Source: Leptasterias polaris
Lineage: Eukaryota; Echinodermata; Asteroidea; Forcipulatida; Asteriidae
Reading direction: 5' to 3'
DNA: 64,000 nt
Assembly: GCA_037783415.1 (NCBI GenBank)
Contig: JAZGTN010000069.1
Location: 3,968,001 to 4,032,000 of the forward strand
Every line of letters begins with the position of its first letter. The stretch's first letter is position 1. Both the position numbers and the translations under genes were made by a program. This document shows positions 33,836 through 45,300 of this stretch, piece by piece. The notes under the pieces were generated by a model that saw only the letters and a list, made by a program, of their open reading frames with translations, was not told the DNA's origin and did not search any database.

Positions 33836-34352
33836 CTTCTTTAGCTCTGCGCTCCTTACCAATTCCAGGACTTGGCGCTCGCCACTTGTTCAGTACATCT
33901 TAAAAACCGGCCATGAAGCGGTTTGTTCCTCCAATCTTCCATTACCCTTTTGTACTCCTTTGGCCCAACTTCGTCTGCCCTTGTATACTTTTGCGCAGCT
34001 TTCAACAACCTCTCTTCAGTCCTCCTGACATGACATTGTAAACTTCTGCGCTCGATGTTAATGCTGTCCGCCACGCTCAGCAATCCCCTACCGCCCTCTG
34101 ACCTCGGAAGATAGAGTCTACTAACATTTGACCAGGGATGAAGTATGCCATGCATGGTCATTAGTTTTCTTGTCCTCCTGTCAGTGACATCTAGATCTTG
34201 TTTAGTCCACTCGACAATACCTACACTGTACTTCATCAAAGAAGACACAGCCCAGGTGTTAATCGCCTTAATCATTTTCCCCCTTTTCAGTTTAGACTTC
34301 AAACATTTCTTTACCAGTCTGATGTATTCTGCACTCAGCCTTACCTATGACT
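33836..34352 (-). pseudogene. Restriction-like-endonuclease LINE, RT C-terminal fragment
   Basis: The frame reads KSKLKRGKMIKAINTWAVSS, GIVEWTKQDLDVTDRRTRKL, MTMHGILHP, SRLYLPRSEGGRGLLSVAD and GRFLRCTEQVASAKSWNW, then after one indel LRSAELKK. The same family continues with ETEGL..AAQDQ, which is found at 29233. The pattern (INTWA...WT...LD..TRKLMT..G..HP..(D/N)V.RLY.PR..GGRGL) is widespread in RLE-type LINEs of marine invertebrates. Exact clade uncertain. Confidence 0.7.
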
Positions 34353-34665
34353 CCTTGTAAAAATTATTATTATTGTTATTATTATTTTTATTAAAGTATA
34401 TATCTTTCTGGTAATGGAATCAAGGGACACTCAAAACAACTGGCACTGTGACCCATAGCCCTGAAGATACCTGTGTAGAGAAAATGATGAAGAAATGCCG
34501 AGTTTAGATGTTGCAGGGAAAACCCCAAATAGGGAAAACCCATGCAGCCATGTAGGGACTGAAAAGCCAATGACAGGCTCTGGTCCAGGATTTGGTCCAG
34601 GATTTGAACTGGGGTCACAGAGGTAAACAGGTGTAGAAGAAACTGCTGAACCAACCTGAATGCTG
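34353..34665 (-). mobile_element. tRNA-derived SINE with (AAT)n tail
   Basis: On the minus strand an A-box-like TTGGTTCAGCAG is followed after 33 nt by a B box GTTCAAATCCTGG, the tRNA spacing. The body ends in a tail of AATAAT units at about 34355-34390. It abuts the RLE-LINE fragment. CCTGGACCAAATCCTGGACC is a short tandem duplication within it. Confidence 0.55.
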
Positions 34666-34870
34666 AAATAATTAAATGTGACATGACCAAAACAGTACAA
34701 ACATTGTTGACATTTTACATGAAAGTGCCACTGCAATGGGCAGATGGGTAATACATGTGTGTATGAAATATATATTACTATGTATATATGTATAAAATAA
34801 AATAAATTAATAAAATGAAATATGGAACAAGTTATTTGATGCTTTTAAAATTTGCTTTTTTTATTTTTAG

Positions 34871-34983
34871 TTCTTCAAGAAACCATCTCAGCCGAAGCAT
34901 TGAAGGAATATGAAATGCTTAGAAATAAACAACATCAGATAAACAAAGCATACAAAACATTTGCTGAAACAAATGATGCACAG
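34871..34983 (+). CDS. GLE1: GLE1 exon D
   Basis: Acceptor TTTTTAG, donor GTTAGT, phase 1 to 0. It encodes about 38 residues, including SAEALKEYEMLRNKQHQ and NKAYKTFAETND. This is the end of the coiled coil leading into the C-terminal domain. It follows a 12.4 kb intron holding the DIRS element and the nested LINE/piggyBac block. The next exon is only 184 bp away. Confidence 0.9.
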
Positions 34984-35167
34984 GTTAGTTGTATCCCATT
35001 ATTGATAGTACAATAAGGGAAAGGTTATGTAAAACAATACTGCTCATAAAGTGTTCTTTTAAACACTGTGACTGATATTGGAAATGACAACAGTTATTGT
35101 TTCCTGCTCTACATATAGTTCCCTAAAATTAAAATGAACAACACTTGTTTCAAATTGTTATCTGTAG

Positions 35168-35380
35168 TCAAAGAAGTACCGCTGCGCTCTTCGGAAGGCT
35201 GTGAATCTTACCATCAACACAATCTCTGATCAATCTGGAACACATCTGTTGAAGAAAATACAACAACTGAAGTCACTGTTGGATGGACAAACAGTAGAAT
35301 CATTAGGAAGGAAAGTGTCAGTTTCACAGAATACAGAAGGGAAAGCATTTGTTAAGGATCTACTTGCTGAGAAACTGGTG
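35168..35380 (+). CDS. GLE1: GLE1 exon E (start of C-terminal domain)
   Basis: The exon has 71 codons, phase 0 to 0, with donor GTATGA. It contains LRKAVNLTINTISDQSGTH and later VSVSQNTEGKAFVKDLLAEK. In human GLE1 the same part reads with the pattern LQKAV..PVNAIS..SGSHL and later VSV....G..FV...LAEKFV. This is the first segment of the helical GLE1 domain that binds DDX19 and InsP6. The junction with the following exon (LV|KQ) agrees with the human order. Confidence 0.93.
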
Positions 35381-36394
35381 GTATGAAGTACTTTGAAGAT
35401 CGTTGGTAGCATTATTGTTATTGTTTTGCTTTCAAGATAGGAACTTAAACAGATCTACAGAAATATCTCACCTCCTATTACCGACAAATGCATTTCCAAT
35501 GTGCATGTTTGCCACACTTTACTGAAGGATAACAGAACGCTTAAGTTAGATACTGTGATTTCCTGCAGATAACACTGCAGATCTTATCTGACTTTCAAAG
35601 GCAACAAAAAATCACTGCATCTTATCTTCCGGTGCGCCTTTTTTTATTTTGATTGAGTTCTTTGTGATGTTTAATATGTGAAATCTTACATTTATGCTGC
35701 AAAATAGTTCCTTCATTTCGTCAAGGGTAATTATACATGTCACATTTTTCTTAAAATAAAACCTACAATGTTCACATTTTTTACGAAACTTACCGAAGAA
35801 CGAAGTCACTGGCCATGTTGCTGCCAACAATAATAATGTCGGCGCGAATCAGTGGCGACCAATACTGCTCACAGTACACTGCTATAGTGCGCACACTAGT
35901 GACATACCAATGACCAGTACTATAGTCAAGTCGTTTTTGTATGTTATCAGGAAATGCGCTGTTAGATTTTGCCAATGGAGGGCGTACTTTTTTATTGTGA
36001 GAGCATTATTAAGAATCTTGCATGTACTGCAGCATTCAAAAAAGCGAGATAGCAAAGACTAGCAGCCCATTGATTGGGAAACGTTGGGAAAATGTGTGTC
36101 TGTGCTCGCTCATTGTGTAAAAAGAAAAAATATAAAGCTATGGTTATAGGAAAAATCTTTAAAACAAAAATGAAACAAAAAATTAATGCAAAAAAAAAAT
36201 GTAATGTACTACTTGTCTTAGCGATTAAAACACTACGATTCCTTTGCGCTTTGGTAAGTGTTCTTATACCATCACAATGACCCCTGTATGTGTTGATGTA
36301 CCGGCAGTATGTTACCTACCTAGCTAGCGAGCCTGTATTATAACTTATCTTTTTATTATTACTTGTTCTTTCTTTTTCTTTTTTGCATAAACAG

Positions 36395-36585
36395 AAACAA
36401 AGTGATGAGCAGGTGTCCTCAAACCATGATTCTGCATTTCCAAATGCAGCTGTTGCTGTTGCGTTGTGGTGTGATTTTCCAGAAATCGGAGAGCTTATTT
36501 TAGCACATTTCTACTTGAAGTGTCCTTTCTTGGTACCCTACAACATCACCAAGGGTCAGCAGCAATCAAATGAAGACTATTATAA
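36395..36585 (+). CDS. GLE1: GLE1 exon F
   Basis: Acceptor AACAG, donor GTAAGT, phase 0 to 2. It encodes KQSDEQVSSNHDSAFPNAAV and then GELILAHFYLKCPFLVPYNI, ending EDYYK. The blocks HH/HDAAFP..VA, (D/E)LILAH..KKCP..VP and EDY are hallmarks of the GLE1 domain in animals. Confidence 0.95.
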
Positions 36586-37398
36586 GTAAGTAACTACCAA
36601 GGAAACTCATCTATAGTTTAACAGACCATTATTTAACACCCAGGAGTAGAGGTTAATTTTGTGTTCAGAGTGTCATGGCAGCCCAGGACTTAATACGCGA
36701 TCCCCAGGCAGCTGAGAAATATTGTAGGGGGCGGGGCTTAACGGCAATCCTGCTGGTCATCAACAACCATTCATCACAGCTTGAGGGAAAAAAGAGCAAG
36801 CGCATTCCACTTTTTATAGGGAATAAGCATCTCTAGCCCCTCTGAGGGGTATAAGGCTTGATAATGATGTGAAAAAAGCTTCATACCCTGGTTGCAATAC
36901 GATTTCCCAGACTGCTATAAACTAGTAGGGGTGCCTCATGATGCGTTGGAATTACATAACTCTTATACTGCAGGGTTTTAAACCATTCAGAGATAAAAGC
37001 AAATGGTTTAATTTTTGCACATACATGTATATGACTCCACTTTGCCTTTTCCTTTTGGCCTAAACTGAAAGTTGAAATGAAAATATATTGTTTGAATTCT
37101 TCAGCCTATATGGTTTGGAATTTGGTTGTGGTTTTTGGCATGAAATCCTTAGTGAATATAGATATGATGATGTCATCATATGTAACAGCGCCCTCTTGTG
37201 ACAGGTTTGAAAAAGGCTACATTTTTTATTTTTTACTAATTAACATACTATCTTTTTCATACTTGAAACCCTATTTGTAGCTCACATTAAACTACCCTTT
37301 GCAGCATCCTGGACACTTTTCTCCTCTGATTATTTCATTTAACTGCTCCAACATGTCAAAGATGCAAGATTCAGAACATTGTATTGATTATTCCAATA

Positions 37399-37525
37399 GG
37401 AGACTTTTGAGATGATAGCAGGCGTCCCACTCACCGGTCTTTTTTTATTGTTCTTGTTGCCGAGGACAATGGTAAAGGACTTAAGAGTGGTAAGTGGGAT
37501 GCCCGCTGTTGTCTCAAAAGTCTCC
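37399..37525. mobile_element. Foldback MITE, about 40-bp arms
   Basis: Left GGAGACTTTTGAGAT and GCAGGCGTCCCACTCACC; right GGTAAGTGGGATGCCCGC and GTCTCAAAAGTCTCC are the reverse complement with few mismatches. Confidence 0.7.
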
Positions 37526-37749
37526 CATGATTCCATCATCTGAAAGTATTGGAAAATTGATAAAATATTGACATTGACAGAACCCCAATTTGACCTTAAT
37601 TCAAATTGTAATAGTTCTAAAAACTCACAACTCTTGTACTGTAATTGATATTAATTTTGCATCAGGGATAAAGAATATTATTGGGTGTTGTTTTGGATTT
37701 TGATTTTGATTTTGATTTTTTTGCCCTTACATCAATTTATTATGTTTGA

Positions 37750-38130
37750 TGATGTTATATCATTAATGACAGAATTGTCTCCAAGATCCTTGTGTACATT
37801 GTATAAGGCACTTTACCATCATATCTCTCAGAAGTACTTCAACCGTATCTTTCCTACCGTGTGTCTATGAGATCAAATAATAAACATCTTTTAAGAAAAC
37901 CCCTGGCCAAAACATCATATGGTGAAAGATCGTTTACTTTTGCTGCCCCTTCATTGGAACAACTTACCTGATCATATTAAACTTTCTCCATCACTGGCTT
38001 TATTCAAACCTTCCCTCAAGACTCACCTAATGAGGACTTCATAAACATTCCCCTCTGATGATGTGTCGCTGCACCATGAGCATCTTAAGATGGATACCGG
38101 CGCATTATAAAATGCCCATTATTAGGTGTT
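37750..38130 (+). pseudogene. LINE 3' end fragment (CR1/L2-type)
   Basis: The strand reads MRSNNKHLLRKPLAKTSYGE and RSFTFAAPS, then after a frame change WNNLPDHIKLSPSLALFKPS and LKTHL before a stop. This is the SFAxAAPxLWNNLP...FK..LKTHL C-terminus of CR1/L2 LINEs. The 3' UTR-like GCGCATTATAAAATGCCCATTATTA follows. Confidence 0.7.
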
Positions 38131-38929
38131 CGGAGCATAGGTTGGATCACCTCTTGTTTTGTTCGTTTTTATTGAACCTCATTGCATTGTTGGCTTGTAT
38201 GTAAACATGTATTAACAACACGTTGTTGCACACATAAAATCCCAAACTCATTTAAAGTTCAGCGTGAATTTGTTTCCGTTTTGCGCGACTGATGGCTTAA
38301 TGGAAGACAAGGAATAGAAGAGGAGGTTTCACTGAGATGTCCACCTACTTTAGTGATTTGTATGACTTTTAATAACTGACAACAACTGAAAAAGATCGAT
38401 ATTGATTCGGTTTTTTCATCAAACACCGAGACCCACTTCTCGTGAACCAAAAAGGGTTTTGACTTAAAACTAACCATGTACTTAGACCTTAGTGTGTCGA
38501 TGAAACCGCAAAAGTTTTCAGGATGTTTAATATTTTCAAATATCATATCTGGAGAACCATAATTGCTACATACAAGATCTTTGGACCATGTGAAAGACCC
38601 TGGAGTATTTTTTTAATCTTACACAAAGTATGACTCTCTGTGACCTTTACTTAAAGTTTAAAATTTAAGTTTTCAATTTTGCTGAAAACCTGTTACAATT
38701 CAAAACAAGTTTAAAACTTAGCACATACTTATAAATCTCAATGTCTTGATAAAAAATAAGCTATGAACACATAGTGGCGTCATCACTTTTAAAATTCATC
38801 AGAGTTTCTTATTTCAAATTCGAAATCTTTAGAGCCACCATTCTCTTTATACTTCTATCAATTTTTCGTAAGCAGACATGTTTACATAATTTTCTCTCTG
38901 TAAAACACCAGGTCAGCTACCTCAGACAT

Positions 38930-39770
38930 GTCAACACTGAACACCTTGTTTTTGTTTCAACAAAAATTTGTGTCTAGTTATTATATCTTTACGTCATTTG
39001 GTATAATGTGATGTTGTGTACATGACCTGATTTGACCTTGCTTTCGGTGAAAAGATCAATTGAAAAATATGTTTAAAATCTTTAATATGTGTTTCTGCAA
39101 CTGCGCAAACACCTCTTGTTATTGTTTTTGTTTTGTTTTTTCTTTGCCTTCTGCTTCTTCCCATTAACTCTTTCTCTGCAGCATGATTCAATATTGAAAT
39201 TTAATTGAGCCTTGAAACTTAGCACATGCGGGTCAAATTGGAAGTTGAAGCAAAAACTGCATTAACCTACATTTTGTTCATGGTCTTTTCAAAGAACAGA
39301 TTTATGATGTAATTAAATTCTACATTGCCCTACGATAAAAAGTTTAAAATTGTATTAATTATCTAAATTGTATTAATTTCTAAATTACTTTTACCGATGG
39401 ATAGATAGTATCTGTAAAAATTTAGCTGTGAAATTTTAGCAAAATCGACAATTGCATAAGGAAGTTATGGTTTTAAAAAAGGTGGTTTTTTTTTACTGAT
39501 CATAAAAGTAAACGGTGTCACAGAAAGACCAACAGACAATTGAACCTCAACCTCAAGACTGCACCTGAACAATGACGTCATGATGACGTCATCAGGTATT
39601 GATTTATATTAATTCAAAGTTTAATATCTGAAAACAAACATGACTCCAATTTTGACCTTGTCCTCTGGTCAAAACTGTAGGTTGAAGTGACTAAATAATC
39701 AACGTGAAAGGGAATTGGAACCTGGTTTATGTGTTTGATATGACCAATGACATTGGGCCTTTTGCAAATA
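38930..39770. repeat. CTTCCGG-family dispersed repeat, copy in intron
   Basis: Contains GAACACCTTGTTTTTGT, a ...GACGTCATGATGACGTCATC... palindrome near 39575 and GACCTTG(T/C)... blocks. These blocks are shared with 61.2-63.9 kb and 47.2-47.6 kb. Divergent. Confidence 0.6.
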
Positions 39771-40377
39771 ATTTACATTATGGTGTCATCGGTACACATC
39801 ACCCTGTGGTGACAATTTCAAAAGTTATTGTTTCATAATATGAAATATAATAATCCCATATTCATAATATGAATTATGAAAAACATAAAAACTGTTATTC
39901 AAAAGTACCGCAAGATGTTTTTACAAACCATGAATTGACATGTATCTGGGACACTAAATATACACAAAAACCTCTGTCCCCCTTTTTAAATGTAATTCAG
40001 TAAGATTTTAAGCCTGGCATGGTGTAGGCATAGTTAGAACTGAAGAAGTTTAAGGGTAACCTCCATGTGAATCAATTCTCTGTACATGTAGGGGGCAAAA
40101 TGTTAAGAAACTGGGTTTGGATTTAGTTTCAAATAGTACATGTACACTGAAGTTTAAGAAAAATTCAGGAAGGAAGGGTCCTGATAATAGCTCATTAAAT
40201 AATCATTTTTCTTTAGTTCATTTTGATACTCTGTTCAGATGCTGATGTCTTCTCATAGGGATTTTGTGTGAAATTTTATTTGTTGTTTTGCCTTTGCCCA
40301 TTTCAGTTGCAACAAGCAATAAAATAATATACTTGGTTTTAAAACTGTTATTAATATATTTTTTTAGATCTCTTGGA

Positions 40378-40498
40378 TACAACTATGGGAGTGATGGAAC
40401 TATAGAGAAACAAGACAAGTACTTGAAAAGAATGTCTGGATTTATGCGCCTTTACGCAGCCATCATGGTAACACAAACTGTGAAAAGCTCCACTCAGG
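40378..40498 (+). CDS. GLE1: GLE1 exon G
   Basis: Acceptor TTTTTTAG, donor GTAATA, phase 2 to 0. It encodes SLGYNYGSDGTIEKQDKYLK and RMSGFMRLYAAIMVTQT. The KRMSG.(I/M)RLYAAI block is the most conserved stretch of the protein family. A few residues present in vertebrates just after this block appear to be shorter here (SSTQ joined directly to HLYGIDHAW). Confidence 0.95.
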
Positions 40499-40839
40499 TA
40501 ATAGCCTCAGCATTGTATTATTTGCATTATGATATCAATGAAAGGCCAATAATTGACTTGATTGTGTCTTAACTTGAAGGCACACCATGGACAAAGGTTA
40601 TTGTCTCTCAGATTTTGTGAATGCAAATTTAGTTTTGTTTTGTGATGCTCTCAGATTCCATTGTTTTCTTTACCAGAAGACAAATGTGAATGATTCAATA
40701 AACCCTTCCCACAAAATATGTAAGTTGCACATTGCAAAATGATGGAACATCGTGCCTTTTTGCATGAGGTGATGGTGGCATGGAGCAGACCAATAGGTGG
40801 GTGTGGCCGTAGATGCATGAATTTAACATCAGTTTATAG

Positions 40840-41042
40840 ACAATGTGGGTATCTTATCAAAATGCTGTCAAGAGTATGGTAAACAAGTATGTTTAAATTT
40901 GTTATGGTCAATCAATTTTGTTGACTTCAAGATATGTCTGCACATCTTCAAGGCACTCATGCTGAAATACCCAGCAAACATCTGTGAAAGGCTTCAACAA
41001 CATCAACCAACACGCATTCTACGTTCTTCCTCACGCAACCTT
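40840..41042 (+). pseudogene. Older LINE C-terminal fragment, left part
   Basis: The frame reads DFKICLHIFKALMLKYPANI and PTRILRSSSRNL before the insertion point. It corresponds to the Y(K/R)(I/L)C...YKAL.......P...LRSSS(Q/R)NLL segment of CR1-type LINEs. Its continuation is at 45817. Confidence 0.65.
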
Positions 41043-41189
41043 ATATTTATGTTGTGATGTTGAACTGAACGGACGTGTTTTTTCCTTGCTCCGTGAGAGT
41101 CTGCCAATATCTACTCCATCTCTTCATTAAACCTCGATTTTTTCACCGTCACTGCTCTATACCAGCAAGCAGACTCTAATATCGCCACC

Positions 41190-42047
41190 ATGCCGCCGAA
41201 AAAGGATAAAAATAAGGGCTCAAATGTGTCAACCGATGTCCCGAGTACTGATCTTCCCGCGCCAAGCACGTCAGATGACCAAGGGCCGACCACAAGATCA
41301 CAATGCCCCCCATCGGACAATGAGATTTCTTGCCTGCGGCGGGAAATCAAGAACATGGCAGCTGATATTCATGGTAAGCTAGATCAAGTTATTGATAATC
41401 AACGGGATCTACTCACCAGGATGGGAAAGATGGAGGAAAATCATGAAGAGATGGAGAAATCTATCACATTCACTAACAAATCTGTGGAAGATCTTCAAGC
41501 AGAAAATATATTATTTGCCGAACGGGCTTCCAAGATGGCGAAGCAAGTGGAAGAGGCCCTGACCAAAGTTAATAAGCTTCAGGAGGCTAGTCTACAACAA
41601 GAACGCTACTCTAGGGGCTTTAATCTGAGAATTGGTGGAGTGCCGGAGACCCTTAATGAGAATCCAGCAGTACCCTACGAAACGGCAAGTGACATATTTA
41701 CAACCAAATTCGACATGCCAAACATTGCAATCGAGAATGCACATCGGACTGGTCGCTCAGCAAGATTTGCATCAGATCTGACAGATAAACCTCGTCATAT
41801 CCTTGTCAAATTCCTGTACCGGACGGAGCGACTACAGGTCCTGAGGAACGCCAAACGAGCCCTTGCCAACTCGCCCTTGTTTCTCCTGCAAGATCTTCCT
41901 GCCGTCGATGTTGTCAAAAAGCGAGACCTGCGGGATGTCATGAAGAAAGCCTACGAATCCGGTGGCAGGCCCGTATTTCGTAACGGGGATCTGTACATAA
42001 ACGGCCAGAAGTACATCAAGCCCGAAGGAAAGCAATCTTCTACATAA
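41190..42047 (+). CDS. LINE ORF1p (coiled coil and RRM-like)
   Basis: A 285-residue RNA-binding chaperone-type protein. Residues 1-45 are low-complexity and polar (MPPKKDKNKG...). Residues about 50-140 form a coiled coil (INxxLRREIKNM-like start, many Glu/Lys/Leu heptads). A canonical RRM-like core follows with QERYSRGFNLRIGGVPE, IENAHRTGRSA, RHILVKFLYRTERLQVLRNA and a basic C-terminal domain with VVKKRDLRDVMKKAYESGG. This is the arrangement of L1-type ORF1 (trimeric coiled coil, RRM, CTD). The ATG has a good context (CCGCCACCATGCC-like: ATCGCCACCATGC). Confidence 0.85.
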   Translation: MPPKKDKNKGSNVSTDVPSTDLPAPSTSDDQGPTTRSQCPPSDNEISCLRREIKNMAADIHGKLDQVIDNQRDLLTRMGKMEENHEEMEKSITFTNKSVEDLQAENILFAERASKMAKQVEEALTKVNKLQEASLQQERYSRGFNLRIGGVPETLNENPAVPYETASDIFTTKFDMPNIAIENAHRTGRSARFASDLTDKPRHILVKFLYRTERLQVLRNAKRALANSPLFLLQDLPAVDVVKKRDLRDVMKKAYESGGRPVFRNGDLYINGQKYIKPEGKQSST

Positions 42048-42307
42048 GATCATATCCCAATCCAAGGGTTTACCGGTAATCTTAAATTGTTTTTCTGTAA
42101 ATCGACGTAATGTGATTATTTTTTATTACGATTCTCTCGGAGCAGGTATTGCCACATGTGTTTTTTTTCATTATTCGTTCATGGCTTGTATTTATAAATG
42201 CATCTTGTTAGGACCTACTGTTTGTTACATCACTATGGCTACCACCACCATTAGCTTGCACAAAAACATGACAGCTGAGGAATGTTATTTATCTCTTACT
42301 AGGGTTA

Positions 42308-45300
42308 TTGTTCACTTGTACTTCTTTATTATGGTTAACAATGGCTAGTACCTGTGAACTATGCAGTAGTCAACGACCGTGCCACCAGCACGCCTTACCC
42401 TTTAATCATTTAGAGGATGACTTGGATTTCCATGTCGCCCTTGCAGAACTTCAAACTAACCACAAATTTAATACTGATAGACTCTCAAATCTCCGACTCA
42501 ATCCTCTTATTTTTAATAACCAGTTTCCAGGGAACTCTGATAATGATCCTGACAGTAATTTTTTTGGCAACATAAGTCAATCCTCAGATTATCTTTTTTG
42601 TGATCAATTTCATGAAAAGTTTAAAAACAAATCCACTAATAACACCTTTTCCACATTTCATCTGAATGCAAGAAGTTTCTATAAAAATTTTGACAGTATC
42701 TGCGATTATCTCGACCTCCTGAATTTTCAGTTTTCTATTCTTGGTTTTACCGAAACCTGGCTCCATGAAAATAGTCCTCCATTTGAAATAAATGGATACA
42801 GTTTCTTATCAAATAATAGAAAAGATAAAGCTGGTGGAGGCGTTGCACTATATGTACATGATTCCCTGGTATTCAACCTCAGAAAGGATCTAACTATAGA
42901 CAAGGAATGTTGTGAGTCACTTTTTATTGAAATACTGCGTTCAGGGCAAACAAATATTATTGTCGGTGTATTATATAAGCCACCTAAGGTTAATCCTGCT
43001 GCTTTTGTTGATGTATTTGATGTTGTTCTCCAAAAAATTAACCAAGAAAACAAACTAACTTTTATTATGGGCGACTTTAATATAGATCTTTTGCAATACG
43101 ATTCCCATCGAACCACTCAAAACTTTGTCAATAGCATTTTCAGTAATTATCATAGGCCATTAATTAACAGACCTACTCGTATCACGGACACGACTGCAAC
43201 TGTTATTGACAACATAATCTCCAACAAAATCGATGGTGACGTTTCTAGTGGAATTTTATTTACTGAAATTACAGATCATCTTCCTATCTTCCAGGTCTCA
43301 TCTTTAATAGATGCTCACCAGACTCGACGGTGTACTGACCAATTCAGAAGGGTTATTAATGCCGGGAATATTGCCAATTTTTCGAATGATTTAGCTGATA
43401 CTGATTGGGGTGATACTTTATCTAACGAGGATCCGAACCAGGCTTTTAATATGTTTCATTCTAAGTATACTTTGTTGTATGACAAACATTTTCCAAAGCA
43501 AAAAGTTAAACCCAAAAAGATCTCGAAGCTCAAAAGTTGGATGACTACCGGTTTAATTAAATCTGTGAAATTTAAACATAGATTGTATAAAAAATATATT
43601 AGCAAACCAACTGCATTAAATAAACAAAAGTATACAACTTGCCGTAATAAACTAAACACACTAATAAAACAAGCCAAGGCGAAATATTATCAAGATAAAT
43701 TTGACAATGCAAAAAATGATGTAAAAAAGACATGGAAGATTATTAAACTCATTCTTAATAATAAAACTGGTAATCGTAAACCTGAAATGAAGCTCAACCA
43801 CGAGGGTAGACAAGTAAACGATCCTAATGAGATAGTTAACATATTTAATGATTATTTTACTAACATTGGCCCCTCATTAAATAATAAAATTCCCCAAACT
43901 GAAATTCCATACAGAGAATTTTTGAAAGGTAACTCTCCCGAATCACTCTACTTTTTTCCTACCGATCAAAATGAGATCTGTGATATTGCTAAATCGTTTA
44001 AGAACGGCAAGAGTGCAGGATATGACGATGCAAGTCCAGATGTTCTTAAATCCGTTATTTCCCAAGTTAGTCGCCCATTATGTCATGTTTTTAATTTGTC
44101 CCTATCTAAGGGTATTTTTCCCGATAAACTTAAAACGGCAAAAGTGACTCCTATATTTAAAACGGGAGATCGCTGTGAAACAGGCAACTACAGGCCTATA
44201 TCTGTTTTATCGTGCTTTTCAAAATTACTTGAAAAACTAGTTTATATTAGAACATCTTCTTTTGTATCTAAATTTGACATCCTGTATAACGGTCAGTATG
44301 GATTTAGGAGTAAATATTCTACTGACATGGCCGTAATGGACATGATCCATAAGATAACTAAAGGTTTTGAGAATAAATGTATATCTATTGGTGTCTTTTT
44401 AGATTTATCTAAGGCATTTGATACTATTAATCATGATATTTTAATACATAAGCTTAATTTTTATGGTATAAGAGGGACTCCATTAAACTGGTTTTGTAGT
44501 TATCTCTCCAACAGGAATCAATATACTAAACTAGACTCGTGTTTCTCTTCTATGAATACAATTACATGTGGAGTACCGCAGGGATCTCTTCTTGGCCCAT
44601 TGCTCTTCTCATTATATATAAATGATATTTGCCAAGCTTCGAAATTATTCTCTTTTATTCTTTTTGCTGATGACACTAACATATTCTACTCGAGTAATAA
44701 CACTGACTTAGAAACTATTGTTAGTCTTGTTAATATTGAATTAGCCAAGGTGTCAATTTGGCTTCAGTCTAATAGGCTGTCACTTAATTCACAAAAATGT
44801 ACATTTATGGTCTTTCGAAATAGAAAAAAGAAGTTGAGTACATCCAATTGTCAAGTTAAAATTAACAACGAGCCTATACTGCAAGTGTCACATACTAAAT
44901 TCCTTGGTGTCTATATTGATGAATGTCTTTCTTGGAAATTCCATATAAAGGAATTAGAAAACAAAATTTCCAAAAATATAGGCATCATGAGTAGATTAAA
45001 GTACACTCTTCCATCAAGCATTTTGCGTACTTTGTACTGTTCATTAATTCTTTCTTACCTTTCTTATTGTAACGTTATTTGGGCTAACACGTACAAGTCA
45101 AATCTTGATAGATTGAATAAACTGCAGAAAAGGGCAATTCGTATTGTATCTAAGGTCCACTTTAACGAACATACCACTCCTTTATTTAAGAAATATAACC
45201 TTTTGTCTCTTAACAATATCAATGTCTTTCAACAAGACGTTTTTATGTATAAATTTATAAATAACCAACTTCCTGAATCGCTACATAACCTGTTTCAACG

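Larger units (their letters stand above)
29234..33838 (-). mobile_element. CR1/L2-type LINE inserted in another LINE, split by piggyBac element
   Basis: On the minus strand it runs from about 33838 (5') to a (TTA)n-type 3' end at 29234. Its edges interrupt the RLE-LINE reading frame between AELKK (33836) and ETEGLIT (29230), with AAG at both edges as a possible short target duplication. Without the 761-bp piggyBac-type element it is about 3.8 kb and contains an endonuclease-RT ORF broken mainly by that insertion and one indel. Confidence 0.8.
36586..40377. other. GLE1 intron with small repeats
   Basis: No exon between the flanking GLE1 exons. It contains a foldback MITE (37399-37525), a LINE 3' end (37750-38130) and CTTCCGG-family repeats (38930-39760), listed separately. 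The rest is AT-rich and unclassified. Confidence 0.45.

Noticed and set aside
34431..34736. DPSSNPGPNPGPEP in a minus-strand ORF, resembling a 2A peptide
   Set aside because: It lacks D-x-E, and the DNA is a tRNA B box with a short duplication inside a SINE.
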